Shown: positions 1 to 8,323 of the stretch, in pieces
Numbering within the stretch: the stretch's first letter is position 1
How the letters are laid out: each line of letters begins with the position of its first letter
Assembly: GCF_036327775.1 (NCBI RefSeq)
Contig: NZ_CP109598.1
Location: forward strand, 7,049,501 to 7,113,500
Direction of reading: 5' to 3'
DNA length: 64,000 nt
Source of the DNA: Streptomyces sp. NBC_01498
GTDB lineage: Bacteria; Actinomycetota; Actinomycetes; Streptomycetales; Streptomycetaceae
The notes under the pieces: model-generated
What the model was told of the DNA's origin: nothing
Seen by the model: only the letters and a program-made list of their open reading frames with translations
Databases searched by the model: none
Translations under genes and position numbers: made by a program

Positions 1-411
1 CGCCCGGCCGCGACCGGGGAACTCGGCCAGTACGTCGTCCCCGAGACTCACCGTCACGTCGTGGATCCCGCCCCGCCCCGGCCGGGTCCGCTCCCGCGCG
101 GTCGCGGTCAGCACGTCCCCCTCCCGGGCCGGACGGACGACGTCGATGTCGGCGCCCGACGCGACGGTCACCGGGCCGTGGCTGTTGCAGGCGCACGCGA
201 AGGCGCTGTCGGCGAGCAGGAAGAGATACCCGCCGTGCGCGGTGCCGTGCCCGTTCACCATGTCGGCGCGCACGGTCATCCGCAGGGTGGCCCGCCCGGG
301 GCCGGTGTCCACGAGCGTGATGCCCAGACCCCGCGCCGCCGGGTCGGCGTCGAAGTACGCCCGCCCGTGCCCCACACCGCCGGGAATCCCCTGCTCGTCA
401 CCGTCCGCCAT
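1..411 (-). CDS. paaI: PaaI-type acyl-CoA thioesterase, C-terminus cut by the window edge
   Basis: A hot-dog-fold thioesterase, of the family that hydrolyses (hydroxy)phenylacetyl-CoA and other acyl-CoA thioesters in the cytoplasm. The 137 visible residues show the family signature MVNGHGTAHGGYLFLLADSA near residues 50-69, with the HGG turn and the catalytic Asp, followed by an ASGADIDVVRPAREGD strand. The ATG is at 409-411. The gene runs off the left edge, so its end and any downstream partners are unknown. It lies 63 bp downstream of the broken P450 on the same strand. There are no other paa genes in view, so a general acyl-CoA housekeeping role is equally possible. Confidence 0.8.
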   Translation of the reverse strand, partial: MADGDEQGIPGGVGHGRAYFDADPAARGLGITLVDTGPGRATLRMTVRADMVNGHGTAHGGYLFLLADSAFACACNSHGPVTVASGADIDVVRPAREGDVLTATARERTRPGRGGIHDVTVSLGDDVLAEFPGRGRA

Positions 412-474
412 GCCGCCGATCCCAAGCCGCCCCTGCGACGCCCCGCCGCGTCCGCTCCGTCCCGCCCGGCCCCG

Positions 475-1852
475 TCACGCGCTCCGCAGCGTCGCCCGTA
501 CCGGTCGCCCCGGCTGGAGCGTCAGGCCCGGCCTCGGCGGGATCTCGCCCGGCTCCAGGTCCAGCCGGAACCGCTGCGCCAGCGTGGCCAGGACCAGCAC
601 CGCCTCCACCGTCGCGAACCGGGCCCCCAGACACGCCCGGGGCCCGCCCCCGAACGGGAACCACGCGTGGTCGGGCACGGCCGGAGCGCCCTCGTCCCAC
701 CGCTGCGGCCGGAACGCGTCCGGCTCCGGGAACCACCGCTCGTCGCGCTGCGCGCTCCACTGGCTCGCCCACAGCACGGTGCCCTCCGGCACCGGACGGC
801 CGCCGAGCGTCGAGCCGTCCTTCGCGATTCCCGTCAGCAGCCACACGGGCGGGTAGAGCCGCAGCGTCTCCTTGATGATCTGCTCCGTCCAGCGCAGCTC
901 CTTGAAGTCGTCGAAGCCCGGCGGGCGCCCCTCAAGCACCCGGTCCAGTTCGCCGGCCAGCCGCTCCCGCGCCTCCGGGTTGGCCGAGAGCAGGTACCAG
1001 GCCCAGGTCAGCGTCGTACCGGTGGTCTCGTGGCCGCCGATGTAGAGCGTGACCGCCTCGTCCCGGATCTCCTTGTCCGACAGCCGGTCGCCCCGCTCGT
1101 CGCGGGCCGCGAGCAGTCTGCTGAGCAGGTCGTCGCGGTCCGCGCCGTCACGGTGCCGCTCCTCCGTCACCCGGTTCACCTCGCTGTCGATGACGGCGAC
1201 GGCCTTCTTCAGTCGCTGCCTGCCCGGCGTCGGGACCCACGACGGCAGGAACAGCGTCAGGCCCCGGAACTCGTCGCCGATGGCCGCCTGCGCGACATCC
1301 ATGGCCGGCCCGATGGTGTCCTCGCGGCCCGCCGTGTCCGTGCCGAACAGGGTCCGTACGGCGATGCGCTGGGTGAGGCCCAGCATCTCCCGCCGTACGT
1401 CGATCCGGCTGCCCGGCTTCCAGGTGTCGGCCAGCGAGGTGGCGCAGTCCGTCATCGTGCCCGCGTAACCGCGCACCTGGCGCGGCCGGACCACCGGGGT
1501 GGACCAGCGCGCGCTTGCGCCGCCACGCGGCGCCCTCCGTGGTGACGACGCCGTCGCCGAGCACCCGCTTGAACGCCCAGCCGAGTTCGGGGTGGCGGTA
1601 CTCGGTCTCGACGCCCGCGAGCAGTTCCCCGATGTGCTCGGGCCGGGACAGGAACAGCGCGCGCTGCGGGCCGAGCCGCCAGGACACGACGTCGCCGTGG
1701 CCGCGCAGCCGCCCGAAGAAGGCCAGCGGGTCGCGCGAGAAGGCCGGGAGGTTGCCGATCAGGGGCAGTTGCCGGGGGCCGGGCACCGGCGTGGCGGAGG
1801 GACCCGGTGCGGAGGTGCCCCGGCCGGTCGGGGAAGACGTACCCGTGGTCAT
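475..1852 (-). pseudogene. cytochrome P450, interrupted by a single-base frameshift
   Basis: A heme monooxygenase of about 458 residues if repaired. The first frame (ATG 1850-1852, GAGGA ribosome site 7 bases upstream) gives the proline-rich start PGPRQLPLIGNLP and the C-helix WRRKRALVHP. The second frame continues with the I-helix motif GGHETT, the K-helix ETLR (ExxR) and the heme loop FPFGGGPRACLG with the cysteine ligand. Homology jumps frame at a run of four G at 1496-1499; removing one base joins the halves as HPVVRPRQVRGY. The protein resembles actinobacterial terpene-oxidising P450s such as the pentalenene oxygenase group, but the substrate is unknown. The frameshift could be a real inactivation or a sequencing error. 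Confidence 0.85.
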
Positions 1853-2022
1853 CTGAAGTCCTCGGTGCTGGGGGCGGCTTGGCGGCGCGTACGGAAGCCC
1901 GCGCGCTAGTCAGCCGCGTACGGACGTACGGAAGGCCGTACGGTCTTCAGCCAAGCCGCCGCGCGCGCCGGGCGCCAGACGACATTCGGCCCGTGATCGC
2001 GTGACCACGGGCCGGACGCCGT

Positions 2023-2076
2023 GAGGGCGGCCGTTCCCCGCGACGCCGTCCGGCGACAGGGGGAACGACCGCCCTC
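2023..2076 (-). terminator. hairpin terminator after the efflux pump
   Basis: GAGGGCGGCCGTTCCCC at 2023-2039 pairs with 2059-2076 with one mismatch around an 18-20 base loop. It lies just past the stop of the DHA2 transporter, as expected for an intrinsic terminator. There is no T-run, as is usual in Streptomyces. Confidence 0.75.
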
Positions 2077-2093
2077 GTCAGGTGCGGGTGCCG

Positions 2094-3695
2094 TCAGCTC
2101 ACCGGGCTCGGCGAGGACGGCTTGTCACCGTCGGCCACCTTCTGCCGGGCCTCCTCGGCGAGCCGTTCCATGCCGCTGGTCGTCTTGAGCGGCTTCTCCT
2201 TGATGAACAGCACGGCCACCAGCGCGAGCGCCGCGAACGGTGCGGAGACCAGGAACAGTTCAGCCGTGGCCAGACCGTACGCGTGCTCCACCATCTCCCG
2301 TACCGGCGCCGGGAGTTCGGTGACGTCCGGGACGGCGTCACTCGTTCCGCCCGACCCGCCACCGGCGGCTCCCATGCTCTTGGCCATCTCGGACGCCACG
2401 CGGTTGGCGAGGATCGCGCCGAGAACGCTGGTGCCGATGGTGCCGCCCATGCTGCGGAAGAACGACAGCACGGAGGTGGCGGCGCCCAACTCGGAGGCGG
2501 GGACGTCGTTCTGGGCCGCGAGGACCAGGTTCTGCATCAGCAGACCGACACCGACACCGAGGACGACCATGTAGAGACTGAGCAGTCCGAAACCGGTGTC
2601 TGCGTCGATGGTCGACAGCAGCGCCAGACCGGCGGTCATGATGATGCCGCCCGCGACCAGATAGACCTTCCACCTGCCGGTGGCGCTGATGAGCTGCCCC
2701 GCGACGGTGGACGACACGAGCAGACCCAGAATCATCGGCAGACCCATCATCCCGGCCACCGTGGGCGACTTGCCGAGGGATATCTGGAAGTACTGCGAGA
2801 GGAAGACGGTGCCGCCGAACATCGCGACACCGACGAGCAGGCTCGCGATCGTGGTCAGCGTGACGGTGCGGTTGCGGAAGATGCCGAGCGGGATGACCGG
2901 TTCCGGCACCTTCGACTCCACGTAGACGGCGCCGACGAGCAGCAGCACACCGCCGCCGGTCAGCACGGCCGTCTGCCAGGACGCCCAGTCGAACTGGTTG
3001 CCCGCCAGCGAGGTCCAGATGAGGATCGCGGAGACACCGGCGACGATCAGGAACGCGCCCAGGTAGTCGATCTTCACGTCCCGGCGGACGGTGGGCAGGT
3101 GCAGCGTCCGCTGGAGCAGCGCGATCGCGAGGAGCGCGAACGGCACCCCGATGAAGAAGCACCAGCGCCAGCCGAGCCACGACGTGTCGACCATGACCCC
3201 GCCGACCAGCGGTCCCGCGACGGTGCCGACGGCGAACACGGCGCCGAACATGCCCGCGTACTTGCCCAGCCGGCGCGGCGGGATCACGGCCGCCATCACG
3301 ACCTGCGCGAGGGCGGTCAGACCGCCCGCGCCGATGCCCTGCATCACGCGGCTGAAGATGAGCAGTTCGACGCCCTGCGAGAATCCGGCCAGCAGCGAGC
3401 CGATGACGAACATGCCCAGCGAGAGCTGGAGGAGCAGCTTGTTGTTGTAGAGGTCGGCGAGCTTGCCCCACAGGGGCACCGTCGCGGTCATCGCGAGCAG
3501 TTCGGACGTGACGACCCAGGTGTACGCGGACTGGCTGGCGCCCAGGTCGGCGATGATGCGCGGCAGCGCGTTGGCCACCACCGTGCCCGCCAGGATGGCG
3601 ACGAACATGCCCGCCATCAGACCGGACATGGCCTGGAGTATCTGTCTGTTGGTCATGGAGGTGGGCGCCTGGTCGGGCGCCTCGATTGCGGTCAC
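2094..3695 (-). CDS. DHA2 (EmrB/QacA) family 14-TM drug efflux transporter
   Basis: A proton-driven multidrug exporter of the major facilitator superfamily in the cytoplasmic membrane, 533 residues as called, a normal DHA2 length. Residues 20-500 are almost continuous hydrophobic segments. The loop-2 signature WGKLADLYNNKLLLQLSLG and the motif-C-like GAVFAVGTVAGPLVGGVMVD segment are clear. I chose the GTG at 3693-3695 because AGAAGG lies 6 bases upstream; a later ATG at MTNRQ is the alternative. It starts 10 bases after the TetR gene stops, so the two form one unit, and the TetR protein presumably represses the pump. The exported drug is unknown. Confidence 0.88.
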   Translation of the reverse strand: MTAIEAPDQAPTSMTNRQILQAMSGLMAGMFVAILAGTVVANALPRIIADLGASQSAYTWVVTSELLAMTATVPLWGKLADLYNNKLLLQLSLGMFVIGSLLAGFSQGVELLIFSRVMQGIGAGGLTALAQVVMAAVIPPRRLGKYAGMFGAVFAVGTVAGPLVGGVMVDTSWLGWRWCFFIGVPFALLAIALLQRTLHLPTVRRDVKIDYLGAFLIVAGVSAILIWTSLAGNQFDWASWQTAVLTGGGVLLLVGAVYVESKVPEPVIPLGIFRNRTVTLTTIASLLVGVAMFGGTVFLSQYFQISLGKSPTVAGMMGLPMILGLLVSSTVAGQLISATGRWKVYLVAGGIIMTAGLALLSTIDADTGFGLLSLYMVVLGVGVGLLMQNLVLAAQNDVPASELGAATSVLSFFRSMGGTIGTSVLGAILANRVASEMAKSMGAAGGGSGGTSDAVPDVTELPAPVREMVEHAYGLATAELFLVSAPFAALALVAVLFIKEKPLKTTSGMERLAEEARQKVADGDKPSSPSPVS

Positions 3696-3705
3696 GGTGG
3701 CCTTC

Positions 3706-4506
3706 TCATGATTCCGTGGAACGGCCGTCGGAGCGACGGTCGCCGGTCTGGGCGGGTGGTCGGCGCAGTCCTGCGGACAGGTGCGTGAAGACCTCCCGGA
3801 AGATGTCGGGGAACGGGGTCGGCGGGGAGTGCGCGTACCAGTGCTCGATCGACACGCGTACGGCCGTGCCGGCGACGGCGGCGAGCAGCCGGGGGTACAG
3901 CGCGATGCCGTCCTCGTCACAGGTGTCGGCGCCGGCGGCCGGCCCGGCGCCGGTGGCGCCGTCCGGGTCGGCGCGCACCCGGGGTCCGGCGTCCGTGCCG
4001 GCGGGGTCGTCGCCGTCGGTGGCCCGGTCGCCGGCCGCGCAGCCGGCGGACGGACCGAGCCGGTGCGCGATCGTCCGCGCCAGGTCGCGCTCCTCGGCCA
4101 TGTGCAGACCGAGGCCCCGGGCGAGCAGGTGCGGGGACTTCTTGAGGACCTTGGCACGCAGGCCCCAGACCTCGTGCCGCCGCTCCACGTCGGCCAGTTC
4201 GGCCGCCATGGCCTCGCGTACGGCGTCGAGCGGAGCGAGTCCGGCGGGGGCGTCGCGCACCGCGCGCCGGACGCGCTCCCCGATCTGTGTGTCCATCATC
4301 ACGAACGCGTCGTCGTGACTGTCGAAGTAGTTGAAGAAGGTGCGCGGCGAGACACCGGCGGCGTTGCTGATGGCCTCGACGGTGACGTGCTCGGCTCCGT
4401 GCTCGGCGGCCAGCCGTACGGCCGCCTCGGCCAGCGCGGCGCGCGTGGCCTGTTTCTTGCGCTCGCGGAGACCCGCTCCGGCACCCTTGGTCGTCACGCC
4501 TCGCAT
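3706..4506 (-). CDS. TetR family transcriptional repressor
   Basis: A one-component repressor, 266 residues, longer than the usual 190-220 because of a Gly/Asp-rich insert around residues 165-200. The N-terminal helix-turn-helix is typical: TRAALAEAAVRLAAEHG, then VTVEAISNAAGVSPRTFFNYF at about 30-60. The C-terminal ligand domain is variable, as in the whole family. It is followed at once by the DHA2 pump, so it probably senses a toxic compound and derepresses efflux. I chose the ATG at 4504-4506; a GTG three codons later (4495-4497) is possible. A short palindrome lies just upstream. Confidence 0.85.
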   Translation of the reverse strand: MRGVTTKGAGAGLRERKKQATRAALAEAAVRLAAEHGAEHVTVEAISNAAGVSPRTFFNYFDSHDDAFVMMDTQIGERVRRAVRDAPAGLAPLDAVREAMAAELADVERRHEVWGLRAKVLKKSPHLLARGLGLHMAEERDLARTIAHRLGPSAGCAAGDRATDGDDPAGTDAGPRVRADPDGATGAGPAAGADTCDEDGIALYPRLLAAVAGTAVRVSIEHWYAHSPPTPFPDIFREVFTHLSAGLRRPPAQTGDRRSDGRSTES

Positions 4507-4928
4507 GGTATGCAAACGTGCAGTCTCTGCAAAATTATTAACGGCCCGGTCGGCCGGAATACTGTCCGCGCTGGTCGGAAATGGTTTGCGACCGGGTGTC
4601 GGCTCGGTGTAAGCAGCGCAAATGGCGCACAGGCTACACTGACCGGCAGGAGCCCCAGCCCCTGACGACCGGCTGTCCCCGACTGGGCAGCGGCACCGGT
4701 TCCCGGTGGGGGAGTCAGCGGCATTCGCAGCGGCCATACCCAGTAGTCGCGTCGCCGGAGTGGTCCAGTCCCACCGCACGCGGCGACCGCGCCGTGTGCC
4801 GCAGTTGCCCACCCGTCCACGACCCGGCAGCGATGTCCCCCTGGGCTTGTGTTCCTCACCGGCCACCCTGCCTGCCGAGCCGTCATCCACCGGCACACGG
4901 TCGTGACACTTCCGAAAGGCATGGCCGT
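4507..4928. other. noncoding divergent promoter region, TetR/pump versus desaturase
   Basis: This 422-base gap separates two divergent genes. The end near tetR is AT-rich for this genome (CAAAATTATTAA at 4530-4541). A good -10 hexamer, TACACT, lies at 4635-4640 reading rightward; if used, the desaturase mRNA has a leader of about 280 bases. I see no convincing small gene in it. Confidence 0.5.
4519..4531. promoter_or_regulatory. possible TetR operator
   Basis: TGCAG-TCT-CTGCA is a perfect short palindrome 13 bases upstream of the tetR start, where an autoregulatory operator would sit. The TGCAAA motif is also directly repeated beside it. The assignment rests on position only. Confidence 0.35.
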
Positions 4929-6125
4929 ATGTCAGTCGACACCACCCGTACCGCGGAGGACTCCGCTGTACGGGAACCAGGCGCCGATCTCGCGGGTGAG
5001 GCCGCGGACCAGGCGCGCGCGGAGACGGGCAGCGATTTCGCCCGCCTCTCCAAGAAGATCGCCGCGGCGGGTCTGATGCGCCGGCGCCCCTGGTACTACG
5101 CGCTGCGCGGATCCGTCGTCACCGGTCTCTTCGCGGCCGGCTGGGTCGCCTTCGCGCTCGTCGGCGACAGCTGGTGGACGCTGGCCGTGGCCGCCTTCCT
5201 CGCCGCCGCCTTCGGCCAGGTCGCCCTGCTCGCCCACGACGTGGGGCACCGTCAGGTGTTCCGGCTGCGCAAGGCGAGCGTACGGGCGGGCAAACTCGCC
5301 GGGAACCTCGCCATCGGCATGGGGTACGGCTGGTGGCAGGACAAGCACTCCCGGCACCACGCCAACCCGAACCACGAGGAACTCGACCCGGACGTCAACC
5401 CGGACATCTTCGTGTGGACCCAGGGCCAGGCGAAGTCCGCCAAGGGTCTGCCCCGACTGCTGGGCAGGTCGCAGGCGTTCCTGTTCTTCCCGCTGCTCAC
5501 CCTTGAGGGGTTCAACCTGCACGTCGCCGGTGTGCGCGCGCTGGCCGACCGCTCGCTGAAGCAGCGCACGTCGGAGGGCCTCCTGCTCTTCACGCACTTC
5601 GCGCTCTACCTCGGCGCGCTGTTCGTGGTGCTGCCGCCCGGCAAGGCGATCGCGTTCCTCCTCGTGCACCAGTGCCTGTTCGGCCTCTACCTGGGCTCGA
5701 TCTTCGCGCCCAACCACAAGGGCATGCCCACCCTGACCGGTGACGACCGGCCCGACTTCCTGCGGCGACAGGTGCTCACCTCCCGCAACGTACGCGGCGG
5801 TTGGTTCATCGACGTCGCGCTGGGCGGTCTCAACTACCAGATCGAGCACCACCTGTTCCCGAACATGCCGTCGCCGCAGCTGCGCGAGGCGCAGCCGATC
5901 GTCCGGCAGCACTGCGAGGAACTGGGCGTCAGCTACCTGGAGACCGGGCTGATCACCTCGTACCGCCAGGCGCTGCGCAGCCTGCACGACGCGGGCGCGC
6001 CGATCAGGGCGGACCAGGCGGCGGCGAAGGCCCGGCTGAAGGCCGAGGGGCGCGCCGACGCCGGGACCACGGCCGCTGCCGACACCACGGCGGACGTCAC
6101 GGCCAAGGTCGAGATCGACGCGTAG
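4929..6125 (+). CDS. membrane fatty acid desaturase
   Basis: A di-iron membrane enzyme that introduces a double bond into an acyl chain using O2 and an electron donor. The 398-residue protein has the three histidine boxes: HDVGH (about residue 101), HSRHH (about 140) and QIEHH (about 304), with hydrophobic segments between them. The HDxGH...HxxHH...QxxHH layout matches the fatty acid desaturase domain of the acyl-lipid/front-end type. The ATG at 4929 has GAAAGG about 9 bases upstream. The C-terminus after residue 350 is Ala/Thr-rich and probably unstructured. The gene stands alone, with its terminator downstream. The electron donor is not encoded nearby. Confidence 0.9.
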   Translation: MSVDTTRTAEDSAVREPGADLAGEAADQARAETGSDFARLSKKIAAAGLMRRRPWYYALRGSVVTGLFAAGWVAFALVGDSWWTLAVAAFLAAAFGQVALLAHDVGHRQVFRLRKASVRAGKLAGNLAIGMGYGWWQDKHSRHHANPNHEELDPDVNPDIFVWTQGQAKSAKGLPRLLGRSQAFLFFPLLTLEGFNLHVAGVRALADRSLKQRTSEGLLLFTHFALYLGALFVVLPPGKAIAFLLVHQCLFGLYLGSIFAPNHKGMPTLTGDDRPDFLRRQVLTSRNVRGGWFIDVALGGLNYQIEHHLFPNMPSPQLREAQPIVRQHCEELGVSYLETGLITSYRQALRSLHDAGAPIRADQAAAKARLKAEGRADAGTTAAADTTADVTAKVEIDA

Positions 6126-6126
6126 C

Positions 6127-6190
6127 GAACGATCGGACACACGAACGACCGGACACACGAACGACCGGACACGCGAACGACCGGACATGC
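6127..6190. repeat. four tandem 16-bp repeats
   Basis: Four adjacent copies of a 16-base unit (GAACGACCGGACACAC with single changes), at 6127, 6143, 6159 and 6175, begin two bases after the desaturase stop codon. A fifth partial copy runs into the terminator stem. It is noncoding and has the look of slipped-strand duplication. Confidence 0.9.
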
Positions 6191-6227
6191 GAACGGGCCG
6201 GCGGCGAGAAGCTGCCGGCCCGTTCGC
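6189..6227. terminator. bidirectional hairpin terminator
   Basis: GCGAACGGGCCGGC (6189-6202) pairs perfectly with 6214-6227 across an 11-base loop, between the convergent desaturase and phosphatase genes, so it can serve both. Confidence 0.85.
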
Positions 6228-6269
6228 GTGCGCGGGTACGTGCCCGGCCACGCTCTGCGCGGCTTGCCG

Positions 6270-6911
6270 TCAGACGGTGTGCGGGAGGTCCTGGACCGTG
6301 CGCAGCAGGCTCGCGGGGAGCACCAGATTCCACGCGGTGACCACCGGGTCGCCGTGTTCGGTGCCGAGCCGTGACACCGTGCCCGTCTCCAGCCGGAACA
6401 GCGCGCCCTCGGCCGCCGAGAGCCCCAGATAGCGCGCCGTGAGCACCCGCAGGAAATGCGAGTGGGCCACGAGCGCGACGTCCTCGTCCTCCGCCCGCCC
6501 GGCGGCGGCCCGGACCTCGGCGAGTACCCGGTCCGCCCGTTCGCCGACGTCGGAGGGGCTCTCACCGGGCTGCCCGCCGGGCCCCGGCGGGCACCCGTCG
6601 GTCCACAGGTCCCAGTCCGGCCGGGTGCGGCGGACCTCCTCGGTGGTCACGCCCTCGTACGCGCCGTAGTTCCACTCGTGCAGGTCGGGGGAGATACGGG
6701 TGGAGCGCAGCCCCGCGAGTTCGGCGGTGCGCCGGGCCCGCGCCAGTGGGCTGACCAGGGTCGTGGCGATCTGCCGGTCGGCCAGCAGCGGGACCAGGGC
6801 GCGCGCCTGATTCTCACCGTGGGCGGTGAGCGGGAGATCCGTGTGGCTGGTGTGCTGCCCGGAGAGGGACCACTCGGTCTCGCCGTGCCTGATCAGGATC
6901 AACTCGCCCAT
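6270..6911 (-). CDS. histidine phosphatase family protein (phosphoglycerate-mutase-like)
   Basis: A cytoplasmic phosphatase of the branch that includes acid phosphatases and cofactor-dependent mutases, 213 residues. The catalytic RHGE motif is near the start (LILIRHGETEWSLSGQHTSH), and the second catalytic histidine is in VALVAHSHFLRVL around residue 157. The central HEWNYGAYEG is also typical. I chose the ATG at 6909-6911, with GGATGG just upstream; an ATG three codons earlier is possible. It stands alone and ends at the shared terminator. The substrate cannot be told from the sequence. Confidence 0.85.
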   Translation of the reverse strand: MGELILIRHGETEWSLSGQHTSHTDLPLTAHGENQARALVPLLADRQIATTLVSPLARARRTAELAGLRSTRISPDLHEWNYGAYEGVTTEEVRRTRPDWDLWTDGCPPGPGGQPGESPSDVGERADRVLAEVRAAAGRAEDEDVALVAHSHFLRVLTARYLGLSAAEGALFRLETGTVSRLGTEHGDPVVTAWNLVLPASLLRTVQDLPHTV

Positions 6912-7205
6912 GGGTGCCATCCGTTCGTTCGTGCCGAGGCCCTGACGCCCGGGGGCGCTCGCGTCCCGGGGCCCCGGTGCTCCGGGATCCGGGGAGGCGC
7001 CGCCCGGCGTACGGCACCACGATCCCACTACGGGCGGCTCCCCACCCCGGGGCGCGCCCGGCGCGGTCCCGGGGGCCCGTGGTGAGGCCCACCGGACCGC
7101 CACGACGAGCAAGTGGAAGGGGAAGGGAACATTCCGCCATGGTTGATCGTTCACTCACATGAGGGCGTGGTCGGTACGACTCCGGCTCCGCGACCCTCTT
7201 GAACG

Positions 7206-7240
7206 GCCCCGGCTGGTACGTCCCCCGAACCAGCCGGGGC
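7206..7240. terminator. hairpin, probable terminator
   Basis: GCCCCGGCTGGT (7206-7217) pairs perfectly with 7229-7240 across an 11-base loop. It lies about 210 bases past the GntR stop and may be its second terminator. Confidence 0.6.
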
Positions 7241-7394
7241 TCCTCGCGTCCGGGAGGCTCGTCGTCGCCCGCTTGACGGACCCGCGGGCCGCGACGGTGT
7301 CCGCACGGATCGCTTCGGCGACCTCGCCGGCGCTCGGGCCGACGCCCCGAGCGGGCGCGGTGCGGCGCACGCCGGACCGGACGCCGGCTCCCGT

Positions 7395-7418
7395 TCCGCT
7401 TCCGGGCCCGGAAGCGGA
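7395..7418. terminator. 24-bp perfect palindrome after the GntR gene
   Basis: Two 12-base arms, TCCGCTTCCGGG and its exact complement, abut with no spacer 28 bases beyond the GntR stop. As RNA it would fold into a hairpin with a small forced loop. A terminator is likeliest; as DNA it could also bind a dimeric protein. Confidence 0.55.
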
Positions 7419-7446
7419 GCCGTACGGCTCGGGCGAGTCGTACGGC

Positions 7447-8154
7447 TCAGGCGTCGTCACCCGGGTTCCAGTCGAGCAGGCGCACCTTCGCCACCGTCCG
7501 CACATGCCGCCGCATGGCCGTCGCCGCCGCCTTCCCGTTGCCCGCCTCGATCGCGTCGAGGATCGCCCGGTGCTGGGTCAGCGAACGCTGGGGGCGGCCG
7601 GGCTGGCGCAGCGACTCGTTGCGGCTCTCGGCGATCCGTTCCGCGATGGACCGCATGAACTCGGCCAGCAGACCGCTGTGGGCGGCGGCCGTCACGGCGG
7701 TGTGGAAGAGCCGGTCGCCCTCCGCGCCGTGCTCGCCCGCCTCGATCTCCGCCGCCATGTGGTCGAGTGCCGCACGCAGCGCGGCCAGATCCTCCGCCGT
7801 CCGCCGCTCGGCGGCCAGTTCGGCGAGTTTCGTCTCCAGCGCCTCGCGCGCCTCCAGGACGTCGGGCAGCAGACGTTTGCGTTCCACGAGCCGCTCGACC
7901 GGTTCGGCGTCGAGGCTGTCGCGGACGAGATAGGTGCCTCCGCCGTGCCGTACCTCGACCAGCCCCTGCACTTCGAGGACGACGATCGCCTGCTTCACGG
8001 ACGCCCGGCTGACTCCCAGCCGCTGGGCGAGTTCGCGCTCGGGCGGCAGCCGGTCGCCGGCGCGCAGCCCGGCGTCCGCCACATGGAGACGGAGCCTGTC
8101 GAGGACCTGTTCGTACAGTCGCGGCCTGGTCATCGGCCGCAGTGCGTCGGACAC
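7447..8154 (-). CDS. matR: FadR-subfamily GntR regulator, probable malonate regulator
   Basis: A DNA-binding repressor that should respond to a carboxylic acid such as malonate. It has 235 residues: a winged helix at about 10-75 (LPPERELAQRLGVSRASVKQAIVVLEVQGLVEVRHGGGTYL) and an all-helical FCD effector domain at about 90-225 with the metal-binding Asp/His pattern. I chose the GTG at 8152-8154, which has GGGGG 6 bases upstream; ATGs at 8164-8166 and 8131-8133 are alternatives. It is divergent from the MatC-type carrier, with three palindromes between them. The symbol rests on that context rather than on sequence identity to a studied MatR. Confidence 0.8.
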   Translation of the reverse strand: MSDALRPMTRPRLYEQVLDRLRLHVADAGLRAGDRLPPERELAQRLGVSRASVKQAIVVLEVQGLVEVRHGGGTYLVRDSLDAEPVERLVERKRLLPDVLEAREALETKLAELAAERRTAEDLAALRAALDHMAAEIEAGEHGAEGDRLFHTAVTAAAHSGLLAEFMRSIAERIAESRNESLRQPGRPQRSLTQHRAILDAIEAGNGKAAATAMRRHVRTVAKVRLLDWNPGDDA

Positions 8155-8198
8155 ACGAACCCCCATACCTGGTCGTCCGCAGCCTAACACCGGCGGCC

Positions 8199-8289
8199 AA
8201 GTGGCTGAGCCAATTCCTGTCAGATCCCTTGACGCCCCGCCGGGCCCCTGTCCAAAGTGGTCCAGCCACTTGGCCAATAACGATTGGCC
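8199..8289. promoter_or_regulatory. divergent control region with three palindromic operators
   Basis: Three palindromes sit between the GntR gene and the carrier: AAGTGGCTGAGCCAATT at 8199-8215 (one mismatch), AAGTGGTCCAGCCACTT at 8255-8271 (perfect 6-base arms), and GGCCAATAACGATTGGCC at 8272-8289 (perfect 7-base arms). The 10-mer GGCCAAGTGG at 8195-8204 recurs inverted at 8266-8275. A TTGACG box at 8229-8234 lies between the first and second. The spacing fits repression of both directions by the GntR dimer. Confidence 0.75.
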
Positions 8290-8323
8290 GCTCGTCAACG
8301 GGACCCAGGGACGGGAGCCCCCG

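Larger units (their letters stand above)
6912..7446. other. noncoding region with two hairpins
   Basis: This 535-base stretch lies between the histidine phosphatase start and the GntR stop. It holds a strong hairpin at 7206-7240, a perfect 24-bp palindrome at 7395-7418, and repeated GTACGGCTC motifs at 7422-7448. The phosphatase promoter should lie at 6912-7150, but I see no convincing -35/-10 pair. Open frames crossing it have no recognisable features. Confidence 0.6.

Noticed and set aside
61..1545. Long plus-strand frame of 494 residues opposite the P450
   Set aside because: It is a GC-rich antisense shadow. The P450 motifs are on the other strand and the frame has no domain.
2082..3788. 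568-residue plus-strand frame rich in Asp/Gln/His
   Set aside because: It is antisense to the DHA2 transporter; its composition is the mirror of transmembrane codons.
4706..4906. 66-residue protein in the desaturase leader
   Set aside because: It has no ribosome site, no conserved features and atypical composition.
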